A stretch of 64,000 bases of DNA, taken from Tubiluchus corallicola (taxonomy: Eukaryota > Priapulida > Priapulimorpha > Priapulimorphida > Tubiluchidae). The DNA lies in NCBI GenBank assembly GCA_030141605.1, contig JAQGDQ010000070.1, positions 222,001-286,000 on the forward strand. The letters are read 5' to 3'. The notes beneath the pieces are model-generated. The model saw only the letters and a list, made by a program, of their open reading frames with translations. It searched no databases and was not told the DNA's origin. This document shows positions 13,849-27,699 of this stretch, piece by piece. A program made the translations under genes and the position numbers. Position 1 is the first letter of the stretch. Each line of letters starts with the position of its first letter.

Positions 13849-13858
13849 TCTCGCGAGA
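13849..13858. promoter_or_regulatory. TCTCGCGAGA palindrome (CGCG/BANP-type element)
   Basis: An exact TCTCGCGAGA stands in an otherwise AT-rich, CpG-poor region and is followed by further CpGs (CTCGCCCTTGCGTCG). In vertebrates this palindrome is a promoter element bound by BANP. Its use in this organism is inference. Confidence 0.3.
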
Positions 13859-13859
13859 T

Positions 13860-16800
13860 CTCGCCCTTGCGTCGCATTGATCATCCAACATTGTCCAAGT
13901 TCGTCAATTGAATGACAATGGCAATATTAAATAATGTTGTCTCACAGGCTTCACTCGATTATGGTTTATGCATTATAATGGTTAGTTTAAGCTGACTCAT
14001 ACAGCCTATTGATGTTCACTGTTATCAGTAATTCCATTACTTATGCCTATCTGAGTAATGCTTGTATATTGTAGCAAACCCTTGATGCTGTCTACTCCAG
14101 AATTTAAATTTAAATTGATATATTCATGAACCACGTATTGCCATGTGCGGCTGTCCTTGACATGGGCTACAGAAACATCTGCAGAAAATTTTGTCAATTC
14201 AAAATGTTCCCAAACCTTGAAAGAATTCACGTTTTTAGTTTCTGCAGTCCATAGCATCTTTGTGTCTTAGTGAATCTATAACGTAATATTGTTTGTTGAA
14301 AAACTGTGTAAATTGTATCGTATTGGAAATAGTGTTGTTAAAAGCTGAACGATGTGTAAGTGGTTACTGCAAATTTTGATTTTGAATCTCAGATTTTATT
14401 TGGTAAGTCTGTTAGAGAGTAGAGAGGTCACTTTTTCGTTCTTAATTTCTTATTGTCCCATCATCAAGTTAACCAATTAGTCTTCTAGTTTTACTGCATA
14501 ATATTTAGTATTGAGAGGAAATTTTATCAGAATTTTTTAATTTATTTGGTAGATTAAACTACTACTAGTAAGTTTTGTTGCTTTTTCTGTATTATCTCAT
14601 TATCTGTTCATCCAGTTTTTCAGATTGCTAATCTTTTTTAAGCAAATTTATTATTTAAATCGTTGGTGCAGCGAGCGTGATACAAGCCCTGTGCAAAAAA
14701 GAAAAGCTTGACGACTTTCACTTAGTTAATTGTGTTGTGTTTTTTGGAACTCATTTGTTGCCATGAATGGTGCATTTTTCTTCAAACTGTCCAATGGATG
14801 ATCTTTTTAATTAGCTACCATCAGATGCTTGAAAGGTAAGCGAATTAATGGTTTTTGTTTTATAAATAATGCATTTGGTTAACGAAGGCCAGACTTAATT
14901 AGTTTGTTGTAATTAATGAGAGCTACTTCACTGTATTTGTTGGTATAACATAGGACTCAAGATGTTATTGTTTGTATTTTGATATAAATTTTTTATATTG
15001 AATTGCTTATACACATATTGCAATTATTAAAAGCGTTATTATTAAGTAACATAAGTATTTAATTACAGTCTTTTAAGTTGTTAACATTGAAAAAGAATAA
15101 AGATTGACTTGGTAAAGATTATCTTTACCAGTTGCATTGAGAAAAGATTTAAGTTTGAAATTATATTGTTTTTGTTAAATATTGTTATCTCTAGAAAATT
15201 TAAAATAGCCATCAACAGGTATATCACACTCTTTTCCTTTTAATTTTTATTTTCAGAATCAAGATTCAGCATCTGCTTTAACTGAAATTGCAGTTCTTCA
15301 GTAAACAAGATGAAATGCATTTGGCAGCAAATGAAAAGCTACACAGCTAATTCCCAACAATAAAGCAAGCTGTGCTAATAGGCACTTCAACATCCAAGCC
15401 GCATAGAGTACAGATGGTACACAGACCCCCTCACATGGCCTGCCACAAAAGAGCCAGTGAACAAATACAGGGACGCAACCTGCCGACAAAGGCTCGCCTT
15501 ATTATCTCACATGAGATGATTATTGTAGTGCCTTTCTTAAAAAAATAATTAACTTCCTTGCAAGAAGCAACAGTTTATGTGTGCCTTGTTAATCATCATA
15601 CTAACCATTGCAAAGTCTGCTGGATTAAGGATTATGAGTCTTTGTTGATGGCTAAGAGATATGTTGAAAAGAACTGGGCAGATTTGTCATCAAGTACAAG
15701 TAACAGAAAGAAGCTTTAAGCCATTTGTCTTATATAACTGAGCTTCTATATCTTACAGACATTTATATGAAAGCTGCTTGTGTTTTGGAACTGATAAGCA
15801 GTTTAGATTTGTCTGAAGGGCATTTTGCTACTTTTATTTGTGAAATGTATCAAACTGCTCCCACCAACTCTTATCAAACCTGCAAAGCCGCTGTGCAAGG
15901 CACTGTAGTCAATTCTCGAGGGATGCTTTTATCGGAGGAGCTATAAGTGCCGCCATTTTTGTGAATGAGCTTCTTAATATCACTGATATCAGACTCTTCA
16001 CAGCAGCGTTTCCACTATAAACAACCAGCTTTTCTTTCCAGCTGCAATTTGCTTAGAAGAGAAGAACCGTTATCGCGCGGAGAAGCAGCGTACTTTTTCC
16101 AGGCAATTTCAACAATTCGAATTCCTGAATAGAATTGTTTTGCTTCTCAAAAGACTGGCTTCGCTTCTAAATTGCCTTGTCTCTTGTTGAGAAAATCTGA
16201 ACTTTTTTTGCTTCAGAGGAACAATTACATCAAATGCAGTCGTATTTTTGCTGTTAATCGTATCATTGTTATTATTTCATGTTTGACGAAATAAAAAAAA
16301 CTGATGTAGAAATTGCACTACATGTTAGAGCAATTTGCTTGATTACAAGTACAGCTACTTGTTAGTATAATTTTATTAAGTATGCGTTTTGTCAGGACTA
16401 CACTTAAATATTCTGGTATGTATTTAAATCTTAGCTTTTGTAAGTTGTGGCGTCAGTTGTGTGCTAAGATAGTGCTATTTGTTCTTTTGTTTGCTGTATT
16501 CCTTGATTCTATTCACTTTTCCTTGTCCAATGTATTGCAATAATACTAAATCTCATAACAGTTTCCATACCATCATGATCACCTTTAATGGCGTCAGATC
16601 ATATAAGTCATCACGCCTGAACAATTAATCTTCTGTGTTTTATGAAAGGGTCTGAACTCGGCTTTGATTTTAGCATAATGGGTTTTAAGTCATTATGGTA
16701 TAAATGTTCCATGAGGTTTGATTTATGAATCTAAGAGGTGAAACTCAAAGGCATTAAAGGTGTGTTCCAGGTGCATGGTTATGGTAGTGTGAATGGCAGT

Positions 16801-18600
16801 GCCCAAGTGAAAGACAACAGAAATTTAACCAAATTTTTTTTGAATATTATTTCTAGTGTAAAAGTCAGATACATTATCACAAAATTTCACTTGATTAAAA
16901 AATAATTCTATCACAAAATATTATTAATGGAATATAATACTTGAAAGGTGTGAAAAGTTGTTTTTATTTTCCCGGTTAGGCTATCCATTCTTCCTTTTTA
17001 TTTTTTAACTTAATTCTGTTTATTTATATCATTTGTGAATGCTTATTATACTTATATCCTTCAAAGTGCAACAAATCATGTGCAAAACTGATATAAAGTT
17101 TTTCTGTGTTTTCATATTAAAATCATTTGACAATAAATAAATCTGTAATAAATCTAGAATCATAAAGCTGGAAAATGGTGTGACAATAGCACACACATGC
17201 AGCTTTGTGTTCTCAAACCCCGTAAATCAACGCAAACGAGAACTAAGTTGAAAACTGTGCACAACACAATTGAATTTCGCTTTTGCCATGGCGGCACAGT
17301 CAAACGTTTTAGCGCATTACTTACGAGCCGCTGCGATTGTAATCTCGACAATAAATTCTTTAAAGAAAACTGGAATTAATCAGCAGGTAACATTCATGGG
17401 CTTTTAGAACGGTCGTCTAATGCTGTTTCTGTTTTGGGAAAATATATACAGATTAGGAAAGCACAAAGTAGTTTCACGGCCCCAGGCACTGCCAAGTTTG
17501 ACTGCACACACGTTAGTAATAGACTTGACTGACCTAAGGTGATAAAAATTGATAATATATTTTCTTTCGGTTTATTTTAAAAAAAACATACATTAGGGAG
17601 GTTCTGTATTAACAAAGTGCTGCAGTTATTACTCTTCAAGTAATTCCAGCAACTAAATAACACTTTTCACGGAGAGCGTCAGTATTGTATAATTTGATAA
17701 ATGAATAGGCCTAACTGAATAATTGCAACATTAGTAATTAAATATGATACCTTCGAAATAATTATGAAGTACATATCAATAACCTTATGAAGTACATATC
17801 AATTAAATATAATTAAACCTATTATATATTGATTATAAAAAATAATTGATTTCAAATTTACACAAATTCATGATAAAGTGTTGTGTTGCTTCTGTTTGTG
17901 CACGAGATAATACCCATTGTCACATGTAACGAAATTACTTTATGTGGATCTGACAGTTACAAAACGCAAATTTTGCTACTCAAACAAATGAAATTATTGT
18001 TTTATGGGACTATCAAATGCAGTGCAGGAAATTGCATTGCAACTTTATCGACTTCACAGTCATAATCATCAAAATGATAATTGAGTTAAGCCACACAAAT
18101 GTCATTCAGGATATTCCTGACACCTGCATATAATTCTACATTTTATAATAATGCAACATACAATTTTGCAGTCATTACATAACATATTATAGACCTTGAT
18201 AAATAAATTTTTAATGAAATAGTAATATTTGTTTCAGCTATATGAGTAATGATGGTTATGCAATGCACAGAAAAACAACGTTAAATTTGAATAATTTAAT
18301 TTGAAATTAATTCAAGTTACCTAGTAGTAAAATAGTAAAAATAGACTAAACAATATTTCAGTTTAGCATTAAAATCCTATAAACCTTTGCCCAATACAGA
18401 TTTAACCAAAAATATTTTGTGGTTATTCATTCCTAGCAAGAGTAATGACACTAATAATGGAATTCAGATAAAGAAAATTAACAAGACTAGATTAGTTTTA
18501 AAGTTTACAGTAAGACTAGTTCTTTCAAGAGCATATTTGAATCAGAGAAAAGCATGGTGTGTGTGCTTCCTTTCACTTGTTCTAATTTAAATCTTCAGTA
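13860..18600. other. No gene recognised
   Basis: AT-rich DNA. A frame at 15725-15946 (73 codons) reads plausibly but has no family signature. Splice-like words occur at 14836 (AAAG|GTAAGC) and 15257 (TTTTCAG), without coding support. A direct repeat ATGAAGTACATATCAAT lies near 17765-17803. Confidence 0.4.
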
Positions 18601-18659
18601 TTTATAAACTAATAAAACGTTCTCTTTCCCTGTCTCCCCTACTCACACATGCACGCATG

Positions 18660-18738
18660 CACACACACACACACACACACAGACGCACGCACGCACGCAC
18701 GCACGCACGCACCCACGCACACAGTGTGTCCTCTTTCC

Positions 18739-18800
<62 letters not shown>
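18660..18800. repeat. Compound microsatellite (AC)n-(ACGC)n-(TC)n
   Basis: Consecutive tracts: AC dinucleotides 18660-18681, ACGC tetranucleotides to about 18710, then CTGT and TC dinucleotides 18730-18800. Reading frames through them on both strands are low-complexity artefacts. Confidence 0.95.
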
Positions 18801-18801
<1 letters not shown>

Positions 18802-21800
18802 CATCTCCCTCTCTCTTTCTCAAACCCACCTTTTCCCCTGCATATACTACATGTCACGTCTCTTATTCGCGCCTCACTAATGCCTGCCCTTAGTAATTAA
18901 ATTGCCTCGACATTCTATTGATTTTGTGACATTTGTGAAATAATTAAAATGGCAACTGAGATGAGTTCAGTGAGATATTCCACACACAATCCAATCAAGT
19001 TTGTGTTATTTAATCAAATCCACTCAGCATCACATAGGAAAAAACTGGATTTTCTTCTTGCAACGTAGTCAAATATTTGGGTCAAAATTTTACTTCTTTT
19101 TAATTAGAGAAAAAATGGATAAAAACATTAAAGATCGTCTACCTGACCCTGCATGAATGGTATTTTTTTAAATTACATAACACCTTACATTACATTACAT
19201 TAGTATTATTATAATATGTTCACTAGCAGAATTTAATACATTGCATTTTTGAAATGGCATTTAGTAGATAGATAAAACAGACATTTAATGTGCAGATCAT
19301 TGGCTGTCACTACTCTTATAAAATTGAGAGTGTTAGTACATTCCTAAAACATGAAAGGAGTAGCACAGATCAGCTTAAACTACCTGTGTGTTATGGCATT
19401 GTAGCAAAGATCATAAGACCCTGAATGTAGCAATAATTCAAGAATTGTGTTCTTGACATTTAGGCAGAGAAGGAAGTTAATGTCTTGAAGCTGAAATATG
19501 TTTCTTTTGTTTTCATATATTTGCCACAACTGGTTCCCATACCGGTGCAAAGGTTACACTCGCACCACATTCAGATAATGGTGCTCTGAAGCCTATAGAC
19601 ATGCTATGAGCAGATATGGCAGTGTGGCAGCTGACAGAGTTATAGTCACTGCCTTCCTTTCTGACCGAATCTTTCTCTTTGGCTGTAGATTAAACTAGCT
19701 GCTGGACATCTGACTTGAAGGGGAGTGAATGTTAACTTCATACAAATTTGTAGCGAACATTAAAATTGGATAGAAACGATTTGTACTGTTAATAATATTC
19801 AAACCGATTGGAAGATCGTGAAACAAATTCGTGACATTTGTGGCAATGTTAAAAATTAAAGCAGGGTGGCCAAACATGCATATTTTTAAATTTCTCACTG
19901 CTGGCCAACAGTCTGCCTGTAAGCTCAGCAATTCGGTGTCCACGATTCTTCCATTCTCACCACCCACAACGAGGAATGTCAAAATTGCACGGTAGGATTG
20001 TAGGATTGTATGGTGTACATTCAGCTTGTAATAACCACCCTTATATCTTTGTTAATTCCGCCTTTGCAGGCAAATTGGTGATTATTTCAATTCTGGTTTT
20101 ATCCTGCCAGCAAAATGGGCAATAAAACGGCCTTCTTTAATAAGATATTGCAACCATTGCGCAATTGTTGTAAGACGAGCCGTGAAACCCTAACCGATTC
20201 ACCTGGGAAAAATCATCTTTGGATTTTTACTGTTTGTTGAAGTTTCCTATGATGAAACAACCTGAAAAGTTTTATGGTTTTTAACTTTACGTTGCAGCAG
20301 TTCGTATGTGTTGGCGCAGCCTTATTGCACCCTGCAGATTTCTCACTGATCTTCCTAATGCGAAAATAAACCATTTTGTGGGAAAATTTAGCTAGCAGGT
20401 GAAACTTAGGGGATGAGTGCAAGAATCATTCATCGATTGAAGAAGTTGGAGCAAGTGTCTGACTGGAAATGTGGAGGGAGAACAAAAATAACTAGGGAAA
20501 TGAGAAAGAAACAAGAATCACAAAGGAGTTATTCCACTTCACAAACATAATAAAACAAATTGCAAAGTACGTCGGATTATCTCGAAAAGGTCTGTTGTCA
20601 CTAAGTGATAGATTCTCTCGGTGCCGATGTATGTACAAATTGTTTCGCAAACATCCTTTGTTAAATAGGCATCATTGGTGATGACGACAGTGAGCAGTAT
20701 GCCTAATTATAGTTGTACTGTGGCAATGACGACAGTGAGTAATGGGTTGTCGGGAATGTCTGTGAAATTCAGAGAAACGAGCATACACACCTGGTCTACC
20801 CATCTAACATCTTGACATTTCAGCTATAGAATTACCCGCCATGATTTATTGTCACGTGACATGTCGATATATTAACCGTTCGCAATGGTTTTCCATATTG
20901 CCTCAAGCAAGGTATAGATTCTATGGGAAATCTTATGCCTCTTACACAATAACGTCTGTCATGAGAAGATTGACTGTCCTTGTCTATATCTGTGCTTGTC
21001 AGCTGGATTTGGACAGGTATTCATTTACAAGCGACAAACTTAACGAGGCGTTAGACAACCTTCACCAATATTCGGTAATGATCAAATTTAATAGTAGGTG
21101 ATAGAAATAGTCCTAAGCTTCCGGAAGATCAGGTCAGAACGAACTTAAGAATATTCAGACTGGGGCAGGCATATAAGAAACCATTGTCAGCAAAATTTCT
21201 TGTCCTCAAGATTAATGAGCACTCATTGTAATGGGCCAGAGAGAGAAGGCTAAGATGAATACATGTCCCGAGTATCAGACTTAATACGTGTCTAATAAGC
21301 TAGTGATGAAAAATAGTCATTCTTCTTTTATATAGTGTACTTGTCAGTATGTAAATCCATCAGGATATACCTATAAATTTATGAAAAAAAATTGTGATAA
21401 AAAGCTTAACCCCATTATTGCAAGATGATATTTGTGCAATATAGTTAATCCATCTTTAAAGCTCTTCAGATTGGAGTTTGCAAGTTGATGGGTATTTTGG
21501 GTGAGACATTTTCTTATCCATACTTGCATTTTTTCGCCTGTGGATAGCTGTCTTATGTGTCTTCTATGACTTTAATTAGCATGACCTTCGCATTGGCTGT
21601 GTTGATCTGTATGTATATATAGGATGTAATATTTATATCGTATTATTGTAAGTATTTTATTGATCTTGTTAATTTGTGTTGAAATTATTGATACGTGAAA
21701 TAAGATCAGACGTACTGATTTCGTGGTATTGATTTGTTTTGTAGCGGTTCTTTGTTTAGTAGACAATCTTCATTCCTCAACCAATCAAATACGGTTGACA

Positions 21801-24142
21801 AAATTGCCTCGCATTGCTGATTTATTCTATTTACAGAAGAAATCACCCGTATTGCCCTCAGGTAAAGTTGTTTATTGAATCTGGTGAAAAAGGAAGTAGC
21901 ATGTTCGCCATTTCCGGTTTGTAATTTTCCGCAATTGCTCATTTTGAACCAACGACAAAAATGGTGGGGGTTGTGAGCAGCTGTGTAAGACTGTTTTTTG
22001 TCAGGATAGCCATGCCATTGGATTTTGCATAGAGGCCAGATGAGTTTGTTTGTCGAAATTCTCAGTAGGATATCTATTCAAATTCGTTTTAAAAACCTGG
22101 CCAAGTATTTGATCACTATGTCCTGATTTAACTTTTTGTGCTTTGTTTTGTTTCGTGAAATATTGAAATCACATATTGATGCGTGTGTGAGATACATCAC
22201 ACGTTTGGTGCATCACACGTAAAAATGTCAGTTAAATGCACAAGTTGTTTGCAAATTTAGTTAAATATTCATAAATAAATACAATTGACATATCTGATAT
22301 ATAGATACATTATCAGTGGCTGCTGAGGTCTTGATTCTCTGTGACACATTCGTAAAGTCCTGTGTGAGGAGAATTCCCGCATTATATTAAATCAGTTTAA
22401 CCACAAGACAGCTAATCTAGCAGCTGTAATCTTCCTTGCTATCTGAGAGCAACCTTAGGTGAAAAGTGTGTATTGTGTTGTATGTACATTGTGGTTCAGG
22501 CACGTATATATAGCTCGCAGACATTCTAACCGGTAAATCCATTAAGAAGCTGATACTTGGCTTCTCTCCCTGAAGTGCAGTGCTTGATGATTGTGCCGCA
22601 TGGCTTCAAAGGATCAGAGACATCGATCTCTTGCCGTAATTTGCTGTGAAACGTCACCGGAGGATCGCGCTGGTTTTTGTCGCATCATAAGGTGTAAACG
22701 AGCACGAGTTGTGCCACGTCCCAGTTCTGAAAGTGCCTGTCCAAAAGGTTGGCTTTTTACTGAAAGCATGATTTCCGCCATCTTGAAATAACTGTCTACA
22801 TATAGTGACGTTAAAAGTATTTTTATAGGATTTTTAATATAAATTTACATTTATAAATTGTTTGTGGTTTTGAATATGCTTTTGTAAAATTATAAACATT
22901 GCAATTATTATTTGTATATTTTATGATTTATGCTGAAAAAAGCGGTAATATAATTTAGTGTAACATTTAACTGTCATGAGTCATGATTTTCTAGCACGAA
23001 TTTTGCGCCTAAGCTATTGCGCAAAATTAAAAGATTCTGGTGCAGAACATATAAGAAAGAAAACGCAGTTTGACATCACATTCTTTTCAATACTATTTCA
23101 GCAACGAATATAATGTGAAGCCTTAAATTAATAAAATAACTGTAAACTTACCACTTTCCAACTGTTATTGTTAACACTGATTCTGTATCCTGAACGTTTT
23201 GAAAACGTTTTATAGAATGGTGTGGAAGACTATTTTGGCATGATCAGTACAATCCAGTTATACAATCTAGATTCTTGGAAATTGATTATAAATGCATTAT
23301 CATGAGGAAAATGTATACATTATATAAACATATTTTGTTTGTAAAGATTCTTGTCTAGGTAGAAAATACTCTACCCCGGGGTGGACTGTATTGATCTAGA
23401 TCTATGCAAACAGTCACGTAGCCAGAAAGCCCACTACTGGTAGTGAACTTTTCGTACCCGCGACTATCTCCCGCGTATATAGTTTCAGAAGGTAGCCACT
23501 AGCCAGGCACTCGTTGCATGCAGGGGCGCTAACACTGTATTAATGACACAGTCAAAAGGTCTGCATGTAGTGTAAATAGGTCAAAGTTATTAAAAGTGTG
23601 AAAGGGCTCAAGAAGTCCAGGACGCGTCATGTATCTTCTCTTCGATGTAAACGAGGCGTTTAGTGAACGCGACATGTAATTACATCTTTTTTTCTACTTG
23701 TTTTAATCGTCGTTCGTGATGTTTTCTTATTCTTTGCACACACATCTTTTTACATTGATTACATAGTTGATAATTATTGCTGCAGAATTTTGAAGACCTT
23801 GGCTTCATCCATCACCGGGATTATCAAAACGTTCTGCGAAATTATCGTTTATTCGCGTTTATAAGTCGTTTAATTAAGAGCATAATTAGATGTCGTAATG
23901 AGATTATTGGGGAAATATTGAGACGCAGTACATCTCAGAAACACATCAATCAAGTCATGTTAGTTGATTAAATTGATCCGCAGTATTTAATATTTCCGAT
24001 AACGTAGCATGATTATTTTTAAAATTGTTAGTATTTTCAACTGTGTGAATGGGTAGTTAGCGGAATTTATAATATGATAATTGATGGGTCATGTATACCT
24101 ACCACAGTACTGACTACTGACGCAGTTCACCATGTGTAATAA
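18801..24142. other. No gene recognised
   Basis: AT-rich. Reading frames at 20841-21101 (86 codons), 22591-22791 and 23777-23971 have ordinary composition but no domain I recognise, and no clear flanking splice sites. They are left uncalled. Confidence 0.4.
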
Positions 24143-25460
24143 GTCGTAGAATCTTGTACAGTATTACTTATAAGTCATAGAATCTTGTACAGTATTACTT
24201 ATAAGTCATGGAATCTTGTAGAGTATTACTTATAAGTCATGGATCTTGTACAGTATTACTTATAAGTCGTAGAATCTTGTACAGTATTACTTATAAGTCA
24301 TAGAATCTTGTACAGTATTACTTATAAGTCATAGAATCTTGTACAGTATTACTTATAAGTCATGGATCTTGTACAGTATTACTTATAAGTCATAGAATCT
24401 TGTACAGTATTACTTATAAGTCATAGAATCTTGTACAGTATTACTTATAAGTCATGGATCTTGTACAGTATTACTTATAAGTCGTAGAATCTTGTACAGT
24501 ATTACTTATAAGTCATAGAATCTTGTACAGTATTACTTATAAGTCGTAGAATCTTGTACAGTATTACTTATAAGTCATAGATCTTGTACAGTATTACTTA
24601 TAAGTCATAGAATCTTGTACAGTATTACTTATAAGTCGTAGAATCTTGTACAGTATTACTTATAAGTCATAGATCTTGTACAGTATTACTTATCAGTCGT
24701 AGAATCTTGTACAGTATTACTTATAAGTCGTAGAATCTTGTACAGTATTACTTATAAGTCATAGATCTTGTACAGTATTACTTATCAGTCGTAGAATCTT
24801 GTACAGTATTACTTATAAGTCGTAGAATCTTGTACAGTATTACTTATAAGTCATAGATCTTGTACAGTATTACTTATCAGTCGTAGAATCTTGTACAGTA
24901 TTACTTATAAGTCGTAGAATCTTGTACAGTATTACTTATAAGTCATAGATCTTGTACAGTATTACTTATCAGTCGTAGAATCTTGTACAGTATTACTTAT
25001 AAGTCGTAGAATCTTGTACAGTATTACTTATAAGTCATAGATCTTGTACAGTATTACTTATCAGTCGTAGAATCTTGTACAGTATTACTTATAAGTCGTA
25101 GAATCTTGTACAGTATTACTTATAAGTCATAGAATATTGTACAGTATTACTTATCAGTCGTAGAATCTTGTACAGTATTACTTATAAGTCGTAGAATCTT
25201 GTACAGTATTACTTATAAGTCATAGATCTTGTACAGTATTACTTATCAGTCGTAGAATCTTGTACAGTATTACTTATCAGTCGTAGAATCTTGTACAGTA
25301 TTACTTATCAGTCGTAGAATCTTGTACAGTATTACTTATAAGTCATAGAATCTTGTACAGTATTACTTATAAGTCATAGAATCTTGTGCAGTATTACTTA
25401 TAAGTCATAGAATCTTGTACAGTATTACTTATTAGTCATAGAATCTTGTAGAGTATTACT
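24143..25460. repeat. Satellite array of 30/31 bp units, about 43 copies, with 92 bp higher-order repeat
   Basis: The monomer starts GTC(G/A)TAGAATCTTGTACA and continues GTATTACTTATAA. The 31-base form alternates with a 30-base form that lacks one A (TAGATC). From about 24666 to 25219 a three-monomer pattern (30+31+31 = 92) repeats, with CATAGATC units starting at 24666, 24758, 24850, 24942 and 25034. In that pattern the junction after the 30-base unit is TTATCAG rather than TTATAAG. The perfect palindrome ACTTATAAGT occurs at most junctions, and TGTACA in most monomers. Confidence 0.97.
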
Positions 25461-27176
25461 TTTTATTGTACTTTGTAAGTTTTATAAATATTGTTGTAGC
25501 TGCTATGAGTATAGTCAATGTAGACAACGCATAGTAAATCTACAAAACTTTTTCGTAAGATTATGGAGTCTCCAAACTTTTTAATTGCGACTTGGCAGCC
25601 TTTGTACACTATATTTATAGAAATGTTTGATGTTAAAGAATTTTGGTCTGAGTTCCACCGGCTATGTGTATTTAAGTTTAAATGTCATTTAAATAGTTCT
25701 TATGATGCAGCTTAACAACTAATGCCTAACTTGCATCTTTTTTCATTCTCAACTATAGTTCGTAGTTTAACATTTTTGACAGTCTGTCGTCGTCATATTT
25801 CAACACGTCACTAAAAGCTTGGTTGATGTCAATAAAATTCCATTTAGCTGGACTAACCAGAAAATTCTCACGAAATTCGTGTTTTGACTATAAAAAAGTT
25901 AAAGACGCCATGGTTTCGTGGATAATACGGGAAACCTTATACTTATTCCAAACTGCTTGGCAAACTTTGTCACTGCGTATAATCCGCTGGTCGTTAAAAG
26001 TGCTTTTAGTAAAATTGAAACTGCGTTGAATGTTGTTGATCGAGCTGCGATATTCAATATCAGTTTGATAAAATCTTCTTGTAAAGTTAGCTGAGGCGAA
26101 ACCGAGTGCTGCTTTCATTGCGAACGTCATTTTTGTGATTGGTATCTACGGGGTGGCCAGAAATGTATATACGGCCATTAAGTTGGGATAGTTTCGCGAA
26201 AATTTTAGTTCCTTGTAGCTCTGAAAGAACCAGCTTCTGTAAATATCTGGTGTCCGAGTCTGGCGGCTCCGGAATTGAAAAAGATAAGTCTCTTTCTCGC
26301 TGCAGCTTGCTGTTGTAATAAATAAATGCTTTAGTAATAGCAAGTTTTATTTGTGTCCGCCTTAATCCTTAAGCGTAAAAGATTTAAGATTTTAGATTTA
26401 AGTTTTTAGACCTCTGAGCTAAACAGAAGAAAGTTCGTTCAGTTTTAGATTCATTATTTGGTACCATGCGATGTGCAGTCATCCTTGGCTGAGATTTGTC
26501 AGTTATAAAAACTTTTTCTAGTGACGCTGTATTATGCTAATCGCGCACATATTTTAACGTAAGGGTGACAGTTTCTCCTGCACATTTGAACTTCTCAAAT
26601 TTGCTCTTCCCCTTATCGCCACGTGTTGATTGGCGTTCGTTATTGATTCCTATTGTCTATAGTTTACACGCTAATAACCCGATTTTGAGGTCTTTTTAAG
26701 AAAAAAAGTGACTTTCCTCCTAAAATTTATACTTTCTGCTGATGAATCAATGTCTAATATGTCAGTGTTTTCATCATCCTACGCGTTTATTTTAAACGTT
26801 AAACTTGCTGTTGGGAAACTATTTTTCTTGCTAGCTCTTCAAAAGTTAAACAGAGCGTAGCACTAATTCAATAATATCTCAATCTCGAACCTGGAAGAGT
26901 TAAATTCGAGGGAACTCGATCCATTAATGCAATCCCGCTATAATAATATCTGATCAAATTTCCGCAAGTGATTCTGGGATATATGAATATTATTAAGCAG
27001 CTAAGTTGCGTGTTGGGAATTTTCATCTTTATTTACTGTTCATTTACATGCAGCGATCGCATTCGATTAACAATCGCAGAAATTTGGAAAATATCCTTTT
27101 CCTATTTGATGTGACGCAAATCTTGATTTTCTGCAAAAAGTTTTTCGTATGTGGAATTTTATCAATGCAACTTATT
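25461..27176. other. No gene recognised
   Basis: AT-rich flank between the satellite and the duplication next to RYK. Nothing recognised. Confidence 0.4.
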
Positions 27177-27440
27177 ATAAAAACTATGAAGCGTTTGATG
27201 AATGAATAAATAATGATTTTTATTGCACATTCAGAAAAATCCATGCATATCCCTCTTCGCTATGCTAAATTAGCGCATTTTTTAGGCTTGATATTAGTAA
27301 TTATTAGTGATATTAAAAACTATGAAGCCCTTGGAAGAATAAATAAGTATTTTTTCTCATTCATCCAGAAGAATCCTTGCATATCCCCTTTCGCTATCCT
27401 TGTTTAGCGCATGTTTTAGGCTTGATATTAGTAATGGCAC
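27177..27440. repeat. Tandem duplication, period 138 bp
   Basis: Two copies of a block start with AAAACTATGAAG (27177 and 27315) and share CATGCATATCCC/CTTGCATATCCCC, TTCGCTAT and TTTTAGGCTTGATATTAGTAA. The copies have diverged by scattered substitutions. The array lies just upstream of the tRNA-like element and the first identified RYK exon. Confidence 0.8.
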
Positions 27441-27550
27441 TCCTTACTTACTCGGGTGTAATCAAAATGTGTTGTGTTTTAAAAATTCAGTGTGCAAGTA
27501 GGTGTCATTCCCTCACTCAGAAGTGTTTATTTTTCATGTGGGTAGAAAGT

Positions 27551-27622
27551 GTGTTAGTAGCTCAAATGGCTAGCGCTTGTGATCTGAAATCACAAGATTC
27601 TGGGTTCGAATCTTGACTGGCT
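27551..27622 (+). repeat. tRNA-like element (SINE head or tRNA pseudogene)
   Basis: It has an A-box-like TAGCTCAAATGG and a B box GGTTCGAATCT at tRNA spacing. The anticodon-arm region folds as TGTGA TCTGAAA TCACA, but position 33 is C where U is required. Acceptor and D-arm pairing are poor. This favours a tRNA-derived SINE or decayed tRNA over a functional gene. It sits 78 bases before a RYK exon. Confidence 0.5.
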
Positions 27623-27699
27623 AAACTTTGTCACAGCTTCCTTCGAAATTTGACTTGTGATTATCTTTGAGATGTGCTCAAGTGTGTTATTTTTTGCAG

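Noticed and set aside
15725-15946. 73-codon frame with ordinary composition
   Set aside because: No family signature, no splice sites or conserved context; length is within chance for AT-rich DNA.
18602-18900. Open frames on both strands rich in His/Thr, Ser/Leu or Arg/Glu
   Set aside because: Produced by (AC)n, (ACGC)n and (TC)n microsatellites.
20841-21101. 86-codon frame
   Set aside because: Plausible amino-acid mix, but no recognisable domain and no supporting signals.
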